DNA of 25,154 nucleotides, from contig BFEA01000020.1 in NCBI GenBank assembly GCA_003427395.1, positions 4,320,876-4,346,029 of the forward strand, in the 5' to 3' direction. A program made the position numbers and the translations under genes. Within the stretch, counting starts at the first letter, position 1. Each line of letters begins with the position of its first letter. Positions 8,261 to 16,640 of the stretch are shown here, in pieces. The notes beneath the pieces are model-generated. The model was not told the origin of the DNA. It made no database searches and saw nothing but the letters and a program-made list of their open reading frames with translations. Source of the DNA: Chara braunii. Its lineage: Eukaryota; Streptophyta; Charophyceae; Charales; Characeae.

Positions 8261-10786
8261 TTAATTTGAGGAACTGTTTCCTGGTTCATCCTCACATGGG
8301 TGGAGAAGGGACAACAACTCGTTTTCCCCCATTTTGAGCACTCCATCCTTCACCAAGGAGGCTAGTGCTGTTGCATTTTGGGACCTGGTTGTTTCATTAC
8401 CCACGGCCGTGACCGGTAGGGCTGCCATCCACCACCAGGGTCTCCACTGAAAGCCCTCCGCGAGTTCTGTTTCTTGGTCGCAGCATACTAGGATTGGCCT
8501 TGCATCATATGGACTGGGGGTCTTCCCATCCTCTGCTTCAAGCATGTCCGTTTGGCCGTTCTCCCCTTCGTATGGGTCTTTTCCTACTAATCCCATAATC
8601 CTGGTTCCCTTTCCCTTACAGATTTTGCTCAGTAGCACTTCCTTCTTTTGTCCCTTTTGCAATCTGGGAATTGTCAGGTCGCTGCAAATTGCAACATTCC
8701 ACCGTTCTCTCTCTGGGTCAAATTGTATGGGAATCACTGCTCGGGATGGTAGGAGCGTGCTTGCTTCCTTTCTTGCTCTTTCCCAGAATCCAGCGTGTGC
8801 TTTGAGGTGGAGGTCCTGTACTGTCACCGTGCGCAGCGACATTTCTCTGTTCAGATCGTAGAGTCTTTCGCATTGCGCATAAAGTGCTTCCTCTTGGATG
8901 CCCAATGACGCTATGTGGTCACTTACCTGGCTGGATTCTATTTGCCCCTGTTGCTCCTTTTGTCCGTTCAGGGTGAGTGTAGGCCTGTACTTGGGCAGTT
9001 TGGATCCGCTAGTCTGCTGCTTCTCCTTGTCCGGATTGCCGTTTCCGTTTCCGTCATCTATTTCCATCTCCTGATTCTCCTTTGCTGCACTATACTTTTC
9101 TGCCAGAAGAGCAGCCAATTCTGCCTCTCTCTCCAAGGGAGCGAAAGGATTCTCCGTGAGAGGAATGGCTTGCGTTGGGTTGGTTGCCGCTGCTGCTTGT
9201 CTGTTTCTTTGTTCCTCCCTGTGCAGGATCAGCTGCAGGTCATATTTGTCATGTCGTTCCTTCTCAAATTTCTGAATAAAGCTTAGTATCTCACTTTCCT
9301 GTCGCTCGGACCACGGGTAATATGCCGGCTCATCCCACTCTTGTTCCTCTGCTGTTTCATCTTTGTCACAAGTCCCTTCACGATGTTTTCTCTTCCCCCC
9401 CACTGCAGGCAACTGGCTGTCCATACTAACTTCACCCGGAGGGGTGGTCGTCCCTTCTTCCTGCTCTGTCCCAGCCATGTTTTCCCCTTGTCTCTGCCCT
9501 GTTTTGGTTTGCCCCTTCTGCGTTCTTCTAGTGTAAGTCCTTTGTTTCTGTGGGTCTTCTTTGTTTCTTTCCAGTTCTTGATTCCGCCGGACTGCTTCTA
9601 CCCATTTCTTTTCAGTGACCTCTTGAATTAACTGCAGATCCGCGCGTAGATCTTTCTCCCAAATTTCCTGCTTTAATGTGTCCACATTTATTGTAGGATC
9701 GCTGGTGAAGCATTTGGCGGATTTCTTCTCCACTTTCAGGGTTTGCCACCTGCTGTCATACGGCGGATAGACGTCTGGTCGGGTTATTGGATCGCTATCC
9801 AGCATCCAGACCCAGTCTGGGGTCTCCAAATTGTCATTAAAGACCCATCCTGCGTATTGTGCACTCGGGATGTACCAATATCCTTTCTTTTCCGCTACCT
9901 CCTGTAGGTTAGCTGTTTTGAGCGGCTTGGGCTTAGCATTCTCTCTGACCTTGGGGCAGCTTGAGTCTGTTCCCAGGTGCCCTCTCTGTCTGCATTTGAA
10001 ACAGAGAGGGTTGGATTTGCTGGACACCGTGATTCTGATGATTTTGCTTTCATGCTCGAAGAACCATTCTTCGGGGGTGAAAGGGGCGGGACTGTTTCCT
10101 GTGTCCAAGATCACTATCATTTGATTGTGTTGTGGTGTGAGAAAATCTGGGGTAGACACTATCCAGTGTGATTCCTTGCAGTGTCCATATTCCATTTTCA
10201 CCCTTTCTTTGACGCTGCCGTGCATTCCTTCCGGCACATTGTCAAATTGCATCCAAAAATGCTTTTTTAACAGGTCCTGTCTGTATTTAAAAGGTGTCTG
10301 TTGATATCCCAATGCCTGTTTCCAGGGGTGAACTGTAACCACCGACGAGTTGCATGTGAAACATTTGTTCTTTAGGAAGGTTGCCAGAGACTCTTCCATA
10401 CACAACACCATGATGACGTTTCGTGACCTTGGATGGAAGGACACTTTGGGGTCTGTTCCCTGGATCGGTTCCAGGCTCTTCAGTTTTTCCCAGATCCATT
10501 TCAACTTCGCTTGTCTATCCAGCTCCTGACTCTTCTTTGCGAATGTGAAGAGAACGGCGTGCTTTTTGTGCAATTCTTCCTGCTTAGCGGTGAGTTCCTT
10601 CGGACATTGGTATATTACTACCTCTTCTTGATTGTTTCCTCCCTGATCAATTACCTTGGTTGTTTTGGTAAGTGATGTCCTTGTTTGATCGGCTAGCCAG
10701 TTCTGTGTTTCAATTCCCCTGCCTTCCATTTTCGTTCGTGATCCTTGTTCGCTGACCCTGTAGTGGTTTAGTGACTGGTCGGACAA
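8261..10786 (-). CDS. LINE ORF1: RNA-binding protein with zinc knuckle
   Basis: An uninterrupted 841-codon frame directly upstream of ORF2, where the RNA-packaging protein of an L1-type LINE is expected. Residues about 110-255 resemble the plant LINE ORF1 N-terminal domain (DUF4283-like; FWMQFDNVPEGMHG and MIVILDTG). A zinc knuckle CFKCRQRGHLGTDSSC follows at 262-277, with spacing CX2CX4HX6C, two residues longer than the usual CX4C ending. The remaining 560 residues are low in recognisable domains: a basic Lys/Arg/Gln tract (about 400-440), a Glu-rich stretch (475-620), and a tryptophan-rich patch WRPWWWM near 781-787. The start chosen is the first ATG; M20 is a possible alternative. It is intact while ORF2 is not. 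The function is inferred from position and knuckle; the C-terminal half is unexplained. Confidence 0.85.
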   Translation of the reverse strand: MSDQSLNHYRVSEQGSRTKMEGRGIETQNWLADQTRTSLTKTTKVIDQGGNNQEEVVIYQCPKELTAKQEELHKKHAVLFTFAKKSQELDRQAKLKWIWEKLKSLEPIQGTDPKVSFHPRSRNVIMVLCMEESLATFLKNKCFTCNSSVVTVHPWKQALGYQQTPFKYRQDLLKKHFWMQFDNVPEGMHGSVKERVKMEYGHCKESHWIVSTPDFLTPQHNQMIVILDTGNSPAPFTPEEWFFEHESKIIRITVSSKSNPLCFKCRQRGHLGTDSSCPKVRENAKPKPLKTANLQEVAEKKGYWYIPSAQYAGWVFNDNLETPDWVWMLDSDPITRPDVYPPYDSRWQTLKVEKKSAKCFTSDPTINVDTLKQEIWEKDLRADLQLIQEVTEKKWVEAVRRNQELERNKEDPQKQRTYTRRTQKGQTKTGQRQGENMAGTEQEEGTTTPPGEVSMDSQLPAVGGKRKHREGTCDKDETAEEQEWDEPAYYPWSERQESEILSFIQKFEKERHDKYDLQLILHREEQRNRQAAAATNPTQAIPLTENPFAPLEREAELAALLAEKYSAAKENQEMEIDDGNGNGNPDKEKQQTSGSKLPKYRPTLTLNGQKEQQGQIESSQVSDHIASLGIQEEALYAQCERLYDLNREMSLRTVTVQDLHLKAHAGFWERARKEASTLLPSRAVIPIQFDPERERWNVAICSDLTIPRLQKGQKKEVLLSKICKGKGTRIMGLVGKDPYEGENGQTDMLEAEDGKTPSPYDARPILVCCDQETELAEGFQWRPWWWMAALPVTAVGNETTRSQNATALASLVKDGVLKMGENELLSLLHPCEDEPGNSSSN

Positions 10787-11436
10787 GATGCGAGAGATGA
10801 GGGCTCGGTCTGTGGAGAGGTAATCTCGTGTTACTCGCCGTGTGACCTGGGTCAGAGGGGAGGACCGTGGAGGGGGTGGGGATCAGACAAGGATAGCGTT
10901 GTGGTCGGGACAAGGGAGGGATCGATATAGGCGGAGTATTCGGGATTCGGATGGAATAAATTAACGAGGAGGTCAGGATCGGGGTGGAGAGGAGGGTGAC
11001 TCGAGATGGGTGCGGGATGGAAGCTCGAGAGCAGACCAGGGATTTGTGAGTGTGTGGCGAGGTGGGATCGAGAACCAGATAGGGACTAATGGGCTGTGGA
11101 CAAACTCAGGGTATGATCGTCGAGGCTGTGGTGGTTCCGTAGATTGAATAAGGAGGGATGGTGGAAAAAGGGAGGGGGAGGAGATGATATGAGGTGACTT
11201 GGATGGGTCGGGCGAACTGAACCTGGTTGAGGTGGGGGTGCGAGGTAGCGTAGGGGGATCTGGAAAGGAGTGGTATCGAATTGCGAGTAGGCTATGAAAG
11301 CTGGGTTGGGACAGATTTGAGTTTGTGAGGAGAACAAGATCGGGACTGAAATAGGATCGGAAAGGGATCGGACGGGGAACGAGTGGGAATGAGATTAAGC
11401 TCGCGACTGGAACGGGGACGAGGACGGGAACAGGAT
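10787..11436 (-). other. LINE 5' UTR, proximal part with first tandem monomer
   Basis: This follows ORF1 upstream. From 10840 rightward it is a diverged copy of the 531-bp unit seen at 12410-12941: the block TGTGACCTGGGTCAGAGGGG at 10841 matches 12411, and TTCCGTAGATTGAAT near 11136 matches 12708. The + strand is very G/A-rich, so the LINE transcript would be C/U-rich. Open frames here are compositional (Pro/Ser-rich) and not credible as genes. The sequence runs into the assembly gap at 11437. Confidence 0.7.
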
Positions 11437-12106
11437 NNNNNNNNNNNNNNNNNNNNNNNNNNNNNNNNNNNNNNNNNNNNNNNNNNNNNNNNNNNNNNNN
11501 NNNNNNNNNNNNNNNNNNNNNNNNNNNNNNNNNNNNNNNNNNNNNNNNNNNNNNNNNNNNNNNNNNNNNNNNNNNNNNNNNNNNNNNNNNNNNNNNNNNN
11601 NNNNNNNNNNNNNNNNNNNNNNNNNNNNNNNNNNNNNNNNNNNNNNNNNNNNNNNNNNNNNNNNNNNNNNNNNNNNNNNNNNNNNNNNNNNNNNNNNNNN
11701 NNNNNNNNNNNNNNNNNNNNNNNNNNNNNNNNNNNNNNNNNNNNNNNNNNNNNNNNNNNNNNNNNNNNNNNNNNNNNNNNNNNNNNNNNNNNNNNNNNNN
11801 NNNNNNNNNNNNNNNNNNNNNNNNNNNNNNNNNNNNNNNNNNNNNNNNNNNNNNNNNNNNNNNNNNNNNNNNNNNNNNNNNNNNNNNNNNNNNNNNNNNN
11901 NNNNNNNNNNNNNNNNNNNNNNNNNNNNNNNNNNNNNNNNNNNNNNNNNNNNNNNNNNNNNNNNNNNNNNNNNNNNNNNNNNNNNNNNNNNNNNNNNNNN
12001 NNNNNNNNNNNNNNNNNNNNNNNNNNNNNNNNNNNNNNNNNNNNNNNNNNNNNNNNNNNNNNNNNNNNNNNNNNNNNNNNNNNNNNNNNNNNNNNNNNNN
12101 NNNNNN
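11437..12106. other. Assembly gap (670 N)
   Basis: An unbroken N run inside a tandem-repeat array. The gap length is presumably a scaffolding estimate. Translations that cross it mean nothing. Confidence 0.99.
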
Positions 12107-12941
12107 GATCAAGATCGGGATGTGAGCAGGAACGGGAGCGGTCTCTTATACACATCTAGATGTGTATAAGAGACAGTCCGTAGACTGAGTGGGGAGGGAT
12201 GGTGGAAAAAAGGGAGGGGGGGATGGTATGAGGTGGTGTGGATGGGGCGGGCGGGCTGAACCTGGTTGAGGCGGGGGCGCGAGGCAAAGTGGGGGGATCT
12301 GGAGTGGAGTGGTGTCGTGTTGGAAGTAGGCTAAGATCAAGACGGGGTTGGGATAGCGTGGTTGAGATCAAGATCGGGATGTGAGCAGGAACGGGAGCGG
12401 CGACGGGATGTGTGGCCTGGGTCAGAGGGGAGGACCGTGGAGGGGGTGGGGATCAGACGAGGAAGGAGCTGTGGTGGGGGCGAGGGTGGGATCGAGATAG
12501 GAGGAGTAATCAGGATCGGGACGGAAAGGATTAACAAAGGGGGTCGAGATCGGGGTGGAGAGGAGGGTGGCTTGAGCTGGGTGTGGGGTGGAAGCTCGGG
12601 AGACGACAAGGGATGTGTGAGTGTGTGGCGAGGTGGGATCGGGAACCAGGTGGGGACAAATGGGCTGGGGACAAGCTCGGGATATGATCGGAGAGGCTGT
12701 GGGGGGTTCCGTAGACTGAATGGGGAGGGATGGTGGAAAAAGGGGAGGGGGGGATGGTATGAGGTGGCGTGGATGGGGCGGGCGGACTGAACCTGGTTGA
12801 GGTGGGGGCGCGAGGCAAAGTGGGGGGATCTGGAGTGGAGTGGTGTCATGTTGGAAGTAGGCTAAGATCAAGACGGGGTTGGGATAGCGTGGTTGAGACC
12901 AAGATCGGGATGTGAGCAGGAACGGGAGCGGCGACGGGATC
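12107..12941. repeat. Tandem ~531-bp G-rich monomers in the LINE 5' region
   Basis: One full unit spans 12410-12941. The preceding part, 12177-12409, matches 12708-12940 almost exactly (offset 531), and 12107-12140 matches 12367-12400. With the diverged unit at 10840-11436 this gives at least three copies. The + strand is rich in G runs (GGAGGGGGTGGGGATC, AGGGAGGGGGGGATGG). Copy number is unknown because of the gap and adapter. Confidence 0.85.
12141..12176. other. Nextera mate-pair junction adapter (artefact)
   Basis: The sequence is the Tn5 mosaic end and its reverse complement head to head: CTGTCTCTTATACACATCT without its first two bases, followed by AGATGTGTATAAGAGACAG. This is the circularisation junction of Nextera mate-pair libraries and not genomic DNA. 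The flanks are two different positions of the 531-bp repeat, so the join is a library chimera. Confidence 0.97.
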
Positions 12942-13352
12942 GTAGTGGGATCGGGATAGGGTCTAGCTGGGTTGGGATTGAATCCGGGTTATGCTCGCGG
13001 TGGACCGATCGTGTGAATATGGGGGAGAGTGGGGGGCGGGAGAGAAGAAGGTGAAATGTGGTGGGAAGAACTTTAGAAGGGTTGAGAGAGATGTGGAGTG
13101 AAGTCGACCGGGTTGGTGCCGATGTAGGGGCGGGATCGGTGTCAGAAATGAGTTGGGGTGGGAATGGAGGTCAGGATGGGGTTGAGTTCGGGGTGGGGAT
13201 GGGGCCCAGACCGTATCGAAATTGGGTAGGGTCAGTTGTTGTTTGGTTACGAGGTCGGGATGAGTAGTGTGAGGCGGAAGCTACAGTTGATCCGTGGAGT
13301 AAGGAGGGGCAGGTTCGGAGAGGGGTAGGGATATGATTGCTGGATCCTGGGC
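12942..13352 (-). other. G-rich single-copy part of the LINE 5' region
   Basis: It has the same purine-rich composition as the monomers but is not repeated within the window. No frame is credible. It ends exactly at the second adapter, so its link to what follows is not genomic. Confidence 0.55.
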
Positions 13353-13390
13353 CTGTCTCTTATACACATCTAGATGTGTATAAGAGACAG
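13353..13390. other. Nextera mate-pair junction adapter (artefact), complete
   Basis: Full 38 bp: CTGTCTCTTATACACATCT followed immediately by AGATGTGTATAAGAGACAG. Translation through it gives the tell-tale peptide SYTHLDVYKRQ often seen in contaminated protein predictions. It joins 5'-UTR-type sequence to a piece of ORF1. Confidence 0.98.
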
Positions 13391-13559
13391 GCCTTGCATC
13401 GTATGGATTGGGGGTCTTCCCTTCCTCTACTTCAAGCATGTCAATTTGGCCGTTCTCCCCTTCTTGTGGGTCTTTTCCTACTAATCCCATAATCCTAGAT
13501 CCCTTTCCCTTACAGATTTTGCTCAGTAACACCTCCTTCTTTTGTCCCTTTTGCAATCT
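13391..13559 (-). pseudogene. Stray fragment of LINE ORF1 attached by the adapter
   Basis: It aligns with 8498-8664 of the intact ORF1 with about ten substitutions and encodes the same stretch (QKGQKKEVLLSKICKGKG, RIMGLVGKDP, DMLEVE.GKTPNPYDARP). The differences show it comes from another copy of the family. It stops at a single N (13560). Its position and orientation right after the adapter are what a circularised fragment running from ORF1 to the 5' UTR would give, so I treat it as an assembly artefact and not a real duplication. Confidence 0.85.
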
Positions 13560-13560
13560 N

Positions 13561-14104
13561 GGGGGTGTTGATCAGCTCTCACTTTGTCGTATTCTGGTAG
13601 CGCAGGGCTATTGTGGCGCAGCGTACTGTTAACGTCGCTTGCCCGTCATTCATTCTTCTTTCCTGTTGTGGGGCACCTTGTCGTTGTGGAGGGAGTCAGC
13701 GGTCCGACGAGAACGATAATGTCGTGTAGTTACTAGGTTGCCCCCGGCTTCCTCTGCTCGCCCACGAATCTCCTCGCCTTGGTCTGAGATCCAGCACACT
13801 TCGTCCTTCAAACCACTTGGTGGAAACGTGTTGCAGGCCTAGGCGCGCGCGCGTCGGCTCTCTTTTTCGGTGTGTGTGGCTATGGCTGGGCGACTATGAT
13901 TGTCGATGATGAGTTGCTGTCGTTTCCGGATTCAGGTTCGACGCGGAAGTTGTCGCCGCTCGAAGCTCTCGATTCCGAATTCAGGTGCTTCATCAGGTTG
14001 GCGCCCGTGCAGGCGCGGGAGGCTGGGGACTGAATGTCACGAAAAAAATTAGCGCTGAAAATTGCGCTAACCGTAGGCGCTGCCGCTACTTTGGCTCACT
14101 CATC
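13561..14104 (-). other. Probable distal 5' end of the large LINE
   Basis: There is no gene. The composition changes from G-rich to mixed, with a (GC)n run near 13846-13856 and two short GATTC(A/C)GGTTC-like words (13930-13990). It ends against the right copy of the 14-bp target-site duplication, which is the reason for calling it the 5' end of the LINE. The single N at 13560 leaves the link to the rest of the element unproven. Confidence 0.5.
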
Positions 14105-14118
14105 ACTCATCTCAGTCC
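14105..14118. repeat. Right target-site duplication of the large LINE
   Basis: ACTCATCTCAGTCC, identical to 2600-2613. The sequence beyond it (ATGATCTCC...) would be continuous with that left of 2600 before the insertion. Confidence 0.8.
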
Positions 14119-14340
14119 ATGATCTCCTAAGGGTGATCAAGTTGGATCAACTCCTTTGCGTGATTATCTAGGGCCACAGGTAGAGAGACCCTAACACTAT
14201 TGGTCTTTGGAGGCATGCTACCTATGGGAGCAGTACAACCTATGCCACAGTCTACTGATGTGGAGGGTTGTGCAATCAGACTCGACTCTTTCACACTTTT
14301 CATGCATGTGAACAGCAGCACACAAACTGGCGACATGCGC
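14119..14340 (-). other. Probable gypsy remnant between gag and RT
   Basis: A 69-codon minus-strand frame (14127-14336; includes VDCGIGCTAPIGSMPPKTNS) lies where the protease region of the interrupted gypsy element would be. I see no clear DTG/DSG protease motif, so the assignment rests on its position between the gag remnant and the RT remnant. Confidence 0.35.
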
Positions 14341-15240
14341 CCACACCGTACACAGAGATATGGCTTCCAGGTAAGTTCACTTCCACTGGCTATGGCGACT
14401 CAGCGCCCAACATCCCACTGTTCACACGCACCCAACTCAAGATCACCCTGGATATCCCACACTCGACACTCTGCACACTCCAATCACGTACACACACACA
14501 TGACTACAGCTATGGCAGCGCTAGCTGCCACTACCCTATCGCTATTCTACACTTCTCTGCCCACTTCGACTTCAGGCACACTGCAGACCTCCTCGCACAA
14601 GACGCTGAGGCAGCGCTTCCGCATGGCTTCCGCAGGAATGAATGAATGGCTGGGTGCGACCTCTTGATTTATACTTCTGGGATGCGTTGGTCTGCCCTGT
14701 AACCCTCCCCCCCTGGTGCACACAGTCCCAGACGGTACTTGCTGGACAGGACCGGACTGACTGGACTGGGACTGTTGACTCAGCGTGGTGGACCTACACC
14801 ACTTGACCACTTGCCTCTACTGAAACAGGGGCTGACTCCGAAAGGCCACTTCTAGAAACCTCTACTTTGGCCTTTCGGGACTGTAGTAGCTACGACTCTG
14901 CCCTTTCAGGTAAGTAGCAGCTACGATTTTGACCCTTCGGACAGTCTACAGCTAAGACCTCTAGACTGCCTAGACTCCTACCCGACAGGTCTACAGTTCG
15001 AATCCCTTCTACCCTGTAACCTACAAGATCTTACCTACCACTGGCGGTTCTACAGGTCGCAGGTTCAAATCCACGGGTTGACACAGTTACTGTACACAGG
15101 TAAGGCGGGGGACTAGGGATCGAGCCCTGAAATCTGCATCGGCTACTGCGAAGTGGTGAATACCGTTTCAGTTGGGTATGGTAGCCACCATATTTTTCTC
15201 TACATCATCGCATACATCAGCAGATAAGGTAGAACGGGCT
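14341..15240. other. Unassigned GC-rich DNA with splice-donor words and a hairpin
   Basis: No protein was recognised. It holds perfect CAGGTAAGT words at 14368-14376 and 14907-14915 and a near copy (CAGGTAAGG) near 15098. A 10-bp perfect inverted repeat, CCGAAAGGCC (14838-14847) and GGCCTTTCGG (14869-14878), has a 21-nt loop. A degenerate unit of about 32-36 bp (TAG(T/C)AGCTACGA...CCCTT) repeats across 14880-14975. T-loop-like words (AGTTCGAATCCC near 14997, GGTTCAAATCC near 15063) lack tRNA arms around them. Confidence 0.45.
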
Positions 15241-15244
15241 GCAC

Positions 15245-15900
15245 CTTCCACCGACCATTCTCTTTTACCTTCCAGTGGGGGCAAAAGCGAATGTTGTGGC
15301 ACTGCTTACCACATTTGAAACAAGCACCAGTCCTCGTCCTCTCTTCATACTTGTCCTTGGAGAGGCCTAACATCTACCAAGGCTCAAGGGCTGCTTGCTT
15401 GTGCTGCTGTTGCTATCTCCCCCCTCCTCTACGATGGCCTCTACCAACTCGACCCTAACCACGACCTCCCCTACCACCTGCTGCAGCAGTGGTCTATAAG
15501 AGAAAACCACAAGCAGGTGATTTGGGGTTCTCTGCATGTAGGTGATGTGCCTCCCTTCATGGAAGGCACCCTTCCTGAGGTCTGAGTACTTCAGGCGACC
15601 AGACCTCCTGTTCTGCTGCAAGACTGTTCTCTCTCGAGTGCCTCTTCCTTCAATTGTTGGTAGGATACTTGCCAACGTCATGCAATGTGAGCATAGTCTG
15701 CCTCACAGTCTTAGGAAGACAGCTAGCAAGTGTCCTCACAGCCTACCGCTCATCAACACCAACCCCCTCAACCTGCAGGAGGCTGTGCAGCTGTCTTACG
15801 AGGGCATCCACAAACCTCTGGGCTTTGGTCTCATCACCAAATCATGACCTGAGCTTGGCAACAAAATCATCAATATCGATGTTGGTAGCCAATCGATCTT
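15245..15900 (-). pseudogene. LTR-retrotransposon gag fragment with CCHC zinc knuckle
   Basis: On the minus strand the segment reads first as a gag-like helical region (FVDALVRQLHSLL, then RTLASCLPKTVRQ), next a Gly/Arg-rich linker, and ends in LSKDKYEERTRTGACFKCG and a knuckle CFKCGKQCHNIRFC (15281-15322; canonical CX2CX4HX4C). The frame is broken by several stops and shifts. Orientation matches the RT fragment at 1792-2599, and gag precedes RT in the expected order once the large LINE is removed, so both are probably halves of one Ty3/gypsy element. The knuckle alone would also fit Copia gag. Confidence 0.75.
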
Positions 15901-16640
15901 TCTTTTTTTTTAAACAAAGAGACGATCCTCCAAATCTATTCGTGGGGAGCAACACGGCTGGAAACCGGGCCCAGCGTACCTTATGAAAATACAGAATCAT
16001 GATCTATCGGGGACATCACCCGGTCAATCAACCCTCAACCCTTGTCACTCAGGCATACTATACAGCATGACAGCCAACAGCAACAGCAACAGCAACAGGT
16101 CTCGGGATCGAGCCACGCCAGGCTAGGAAGGTGAAATCCGTTCAATTTATTTTTCTGGTATGTTTTCTTCTCGCATTTTTCCATTTCTCGCCGTGACTAC
16201 CGTTGTGGTGGTTTAGCTTATCATTAAACACACACATGCAAGGAATCATGAGCTCGGTTGGGGCGGTTGGTGGTTTTGGGATTCCGTAGAAAATGCATCT
16301 CTGATGCCTTGGGTATTAGCTACAGCTTGTATTCATTCAGTCATTTCATTTCAGTTGAATTCTTGAACCTTCTTTCTAAACATTGTTACTTTATTATTCA
16401 GTCTTTTAGGTACTTTTGAGCAGTGCGAATGACAAAATCCAGATTGCGTCATCTGATTGAAAACCAGAAAGTCGTGTACCGCACAGAAAGTAGAATACAC
16501 CAAGATATACACCAAATAAGAACAATGCAATGAACTCAGTAACTCTCAGTTGACAATATCAGGGCCCATGTCGCCTCTGCCATCAATGTATCCAATGTCA
16601 CTTTTCTATTATGGCGCTCGGTGCCTAGACTACAATACAC
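15901..16640. other. Unassigned, partly AT-rich DNA
   Basis: It contains a T9 run (about 15902-15911) and (CAACAG)4 at 16075-16098, and no credible frame. The 5' LTR and primer-binding site of the gypsy element should lie in this direction, but I found no convincing TGGTATCAGAGC-like PBS or LTR edge. Confidence 0.5.

Larger units (their letters stand above)
2614..14104 (-). mobile_element. Long non-LTR retrotransposon (L1-type LINE), apparently full length
   Basis: On the minus strand the order is: about 3.3 kb of 5' UTR (14104 to 10787) with G-rich tandem monomers, ORF1 (10786-8261), a 43-nt spacer, ORF2 with EN-RT-zf-RVT (8217-3809), a 1.2-kb 3' UTR, and a tail of (TAA)n plus A9 next to the target site. 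Exact 14-bp direct repeats flank it. The host sequence on both sides is LTR-retrotransposon remnant in the same orientation (RT to the left, gag to the right), so this is a nested insertion. The interval contains an N gap and two mate-pair adapters, so the true length is uncertain. ORF2 is broken and this copy could not move on its own. Confidence 0.8.

Noticed and set aside
11383-12159. Open frames crossing the N gap on both strands
   Set aside because: They consist mostly of unknown residues and G-rich repeat translations, and one ends in adapter-derived residues. They are not genes.
12337-12871. Pro/Ser-rich frames on the minus strand of the repeat array
   Set aside because: Three overlapping frames are open at once because the strand is C/T-rich with few stops; they repeat with the 531-bp unit.
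13281-13556. A 91-codon frame joining ORF1-like residues to another peptide
   Set aside because: The frame reads through the mate-pair adapter (SYTHLDVYKRQ), so the fusion is artificial.
15050-15085. Possible tRNA (T-loop-like GGTTCAAATCC; also AGTTCGAATCCC near 14997 and GGGTTCGAT near 24462)
   Set aside because: No pairing T-arm stems, no A box at the right distance and no acceptor stem.
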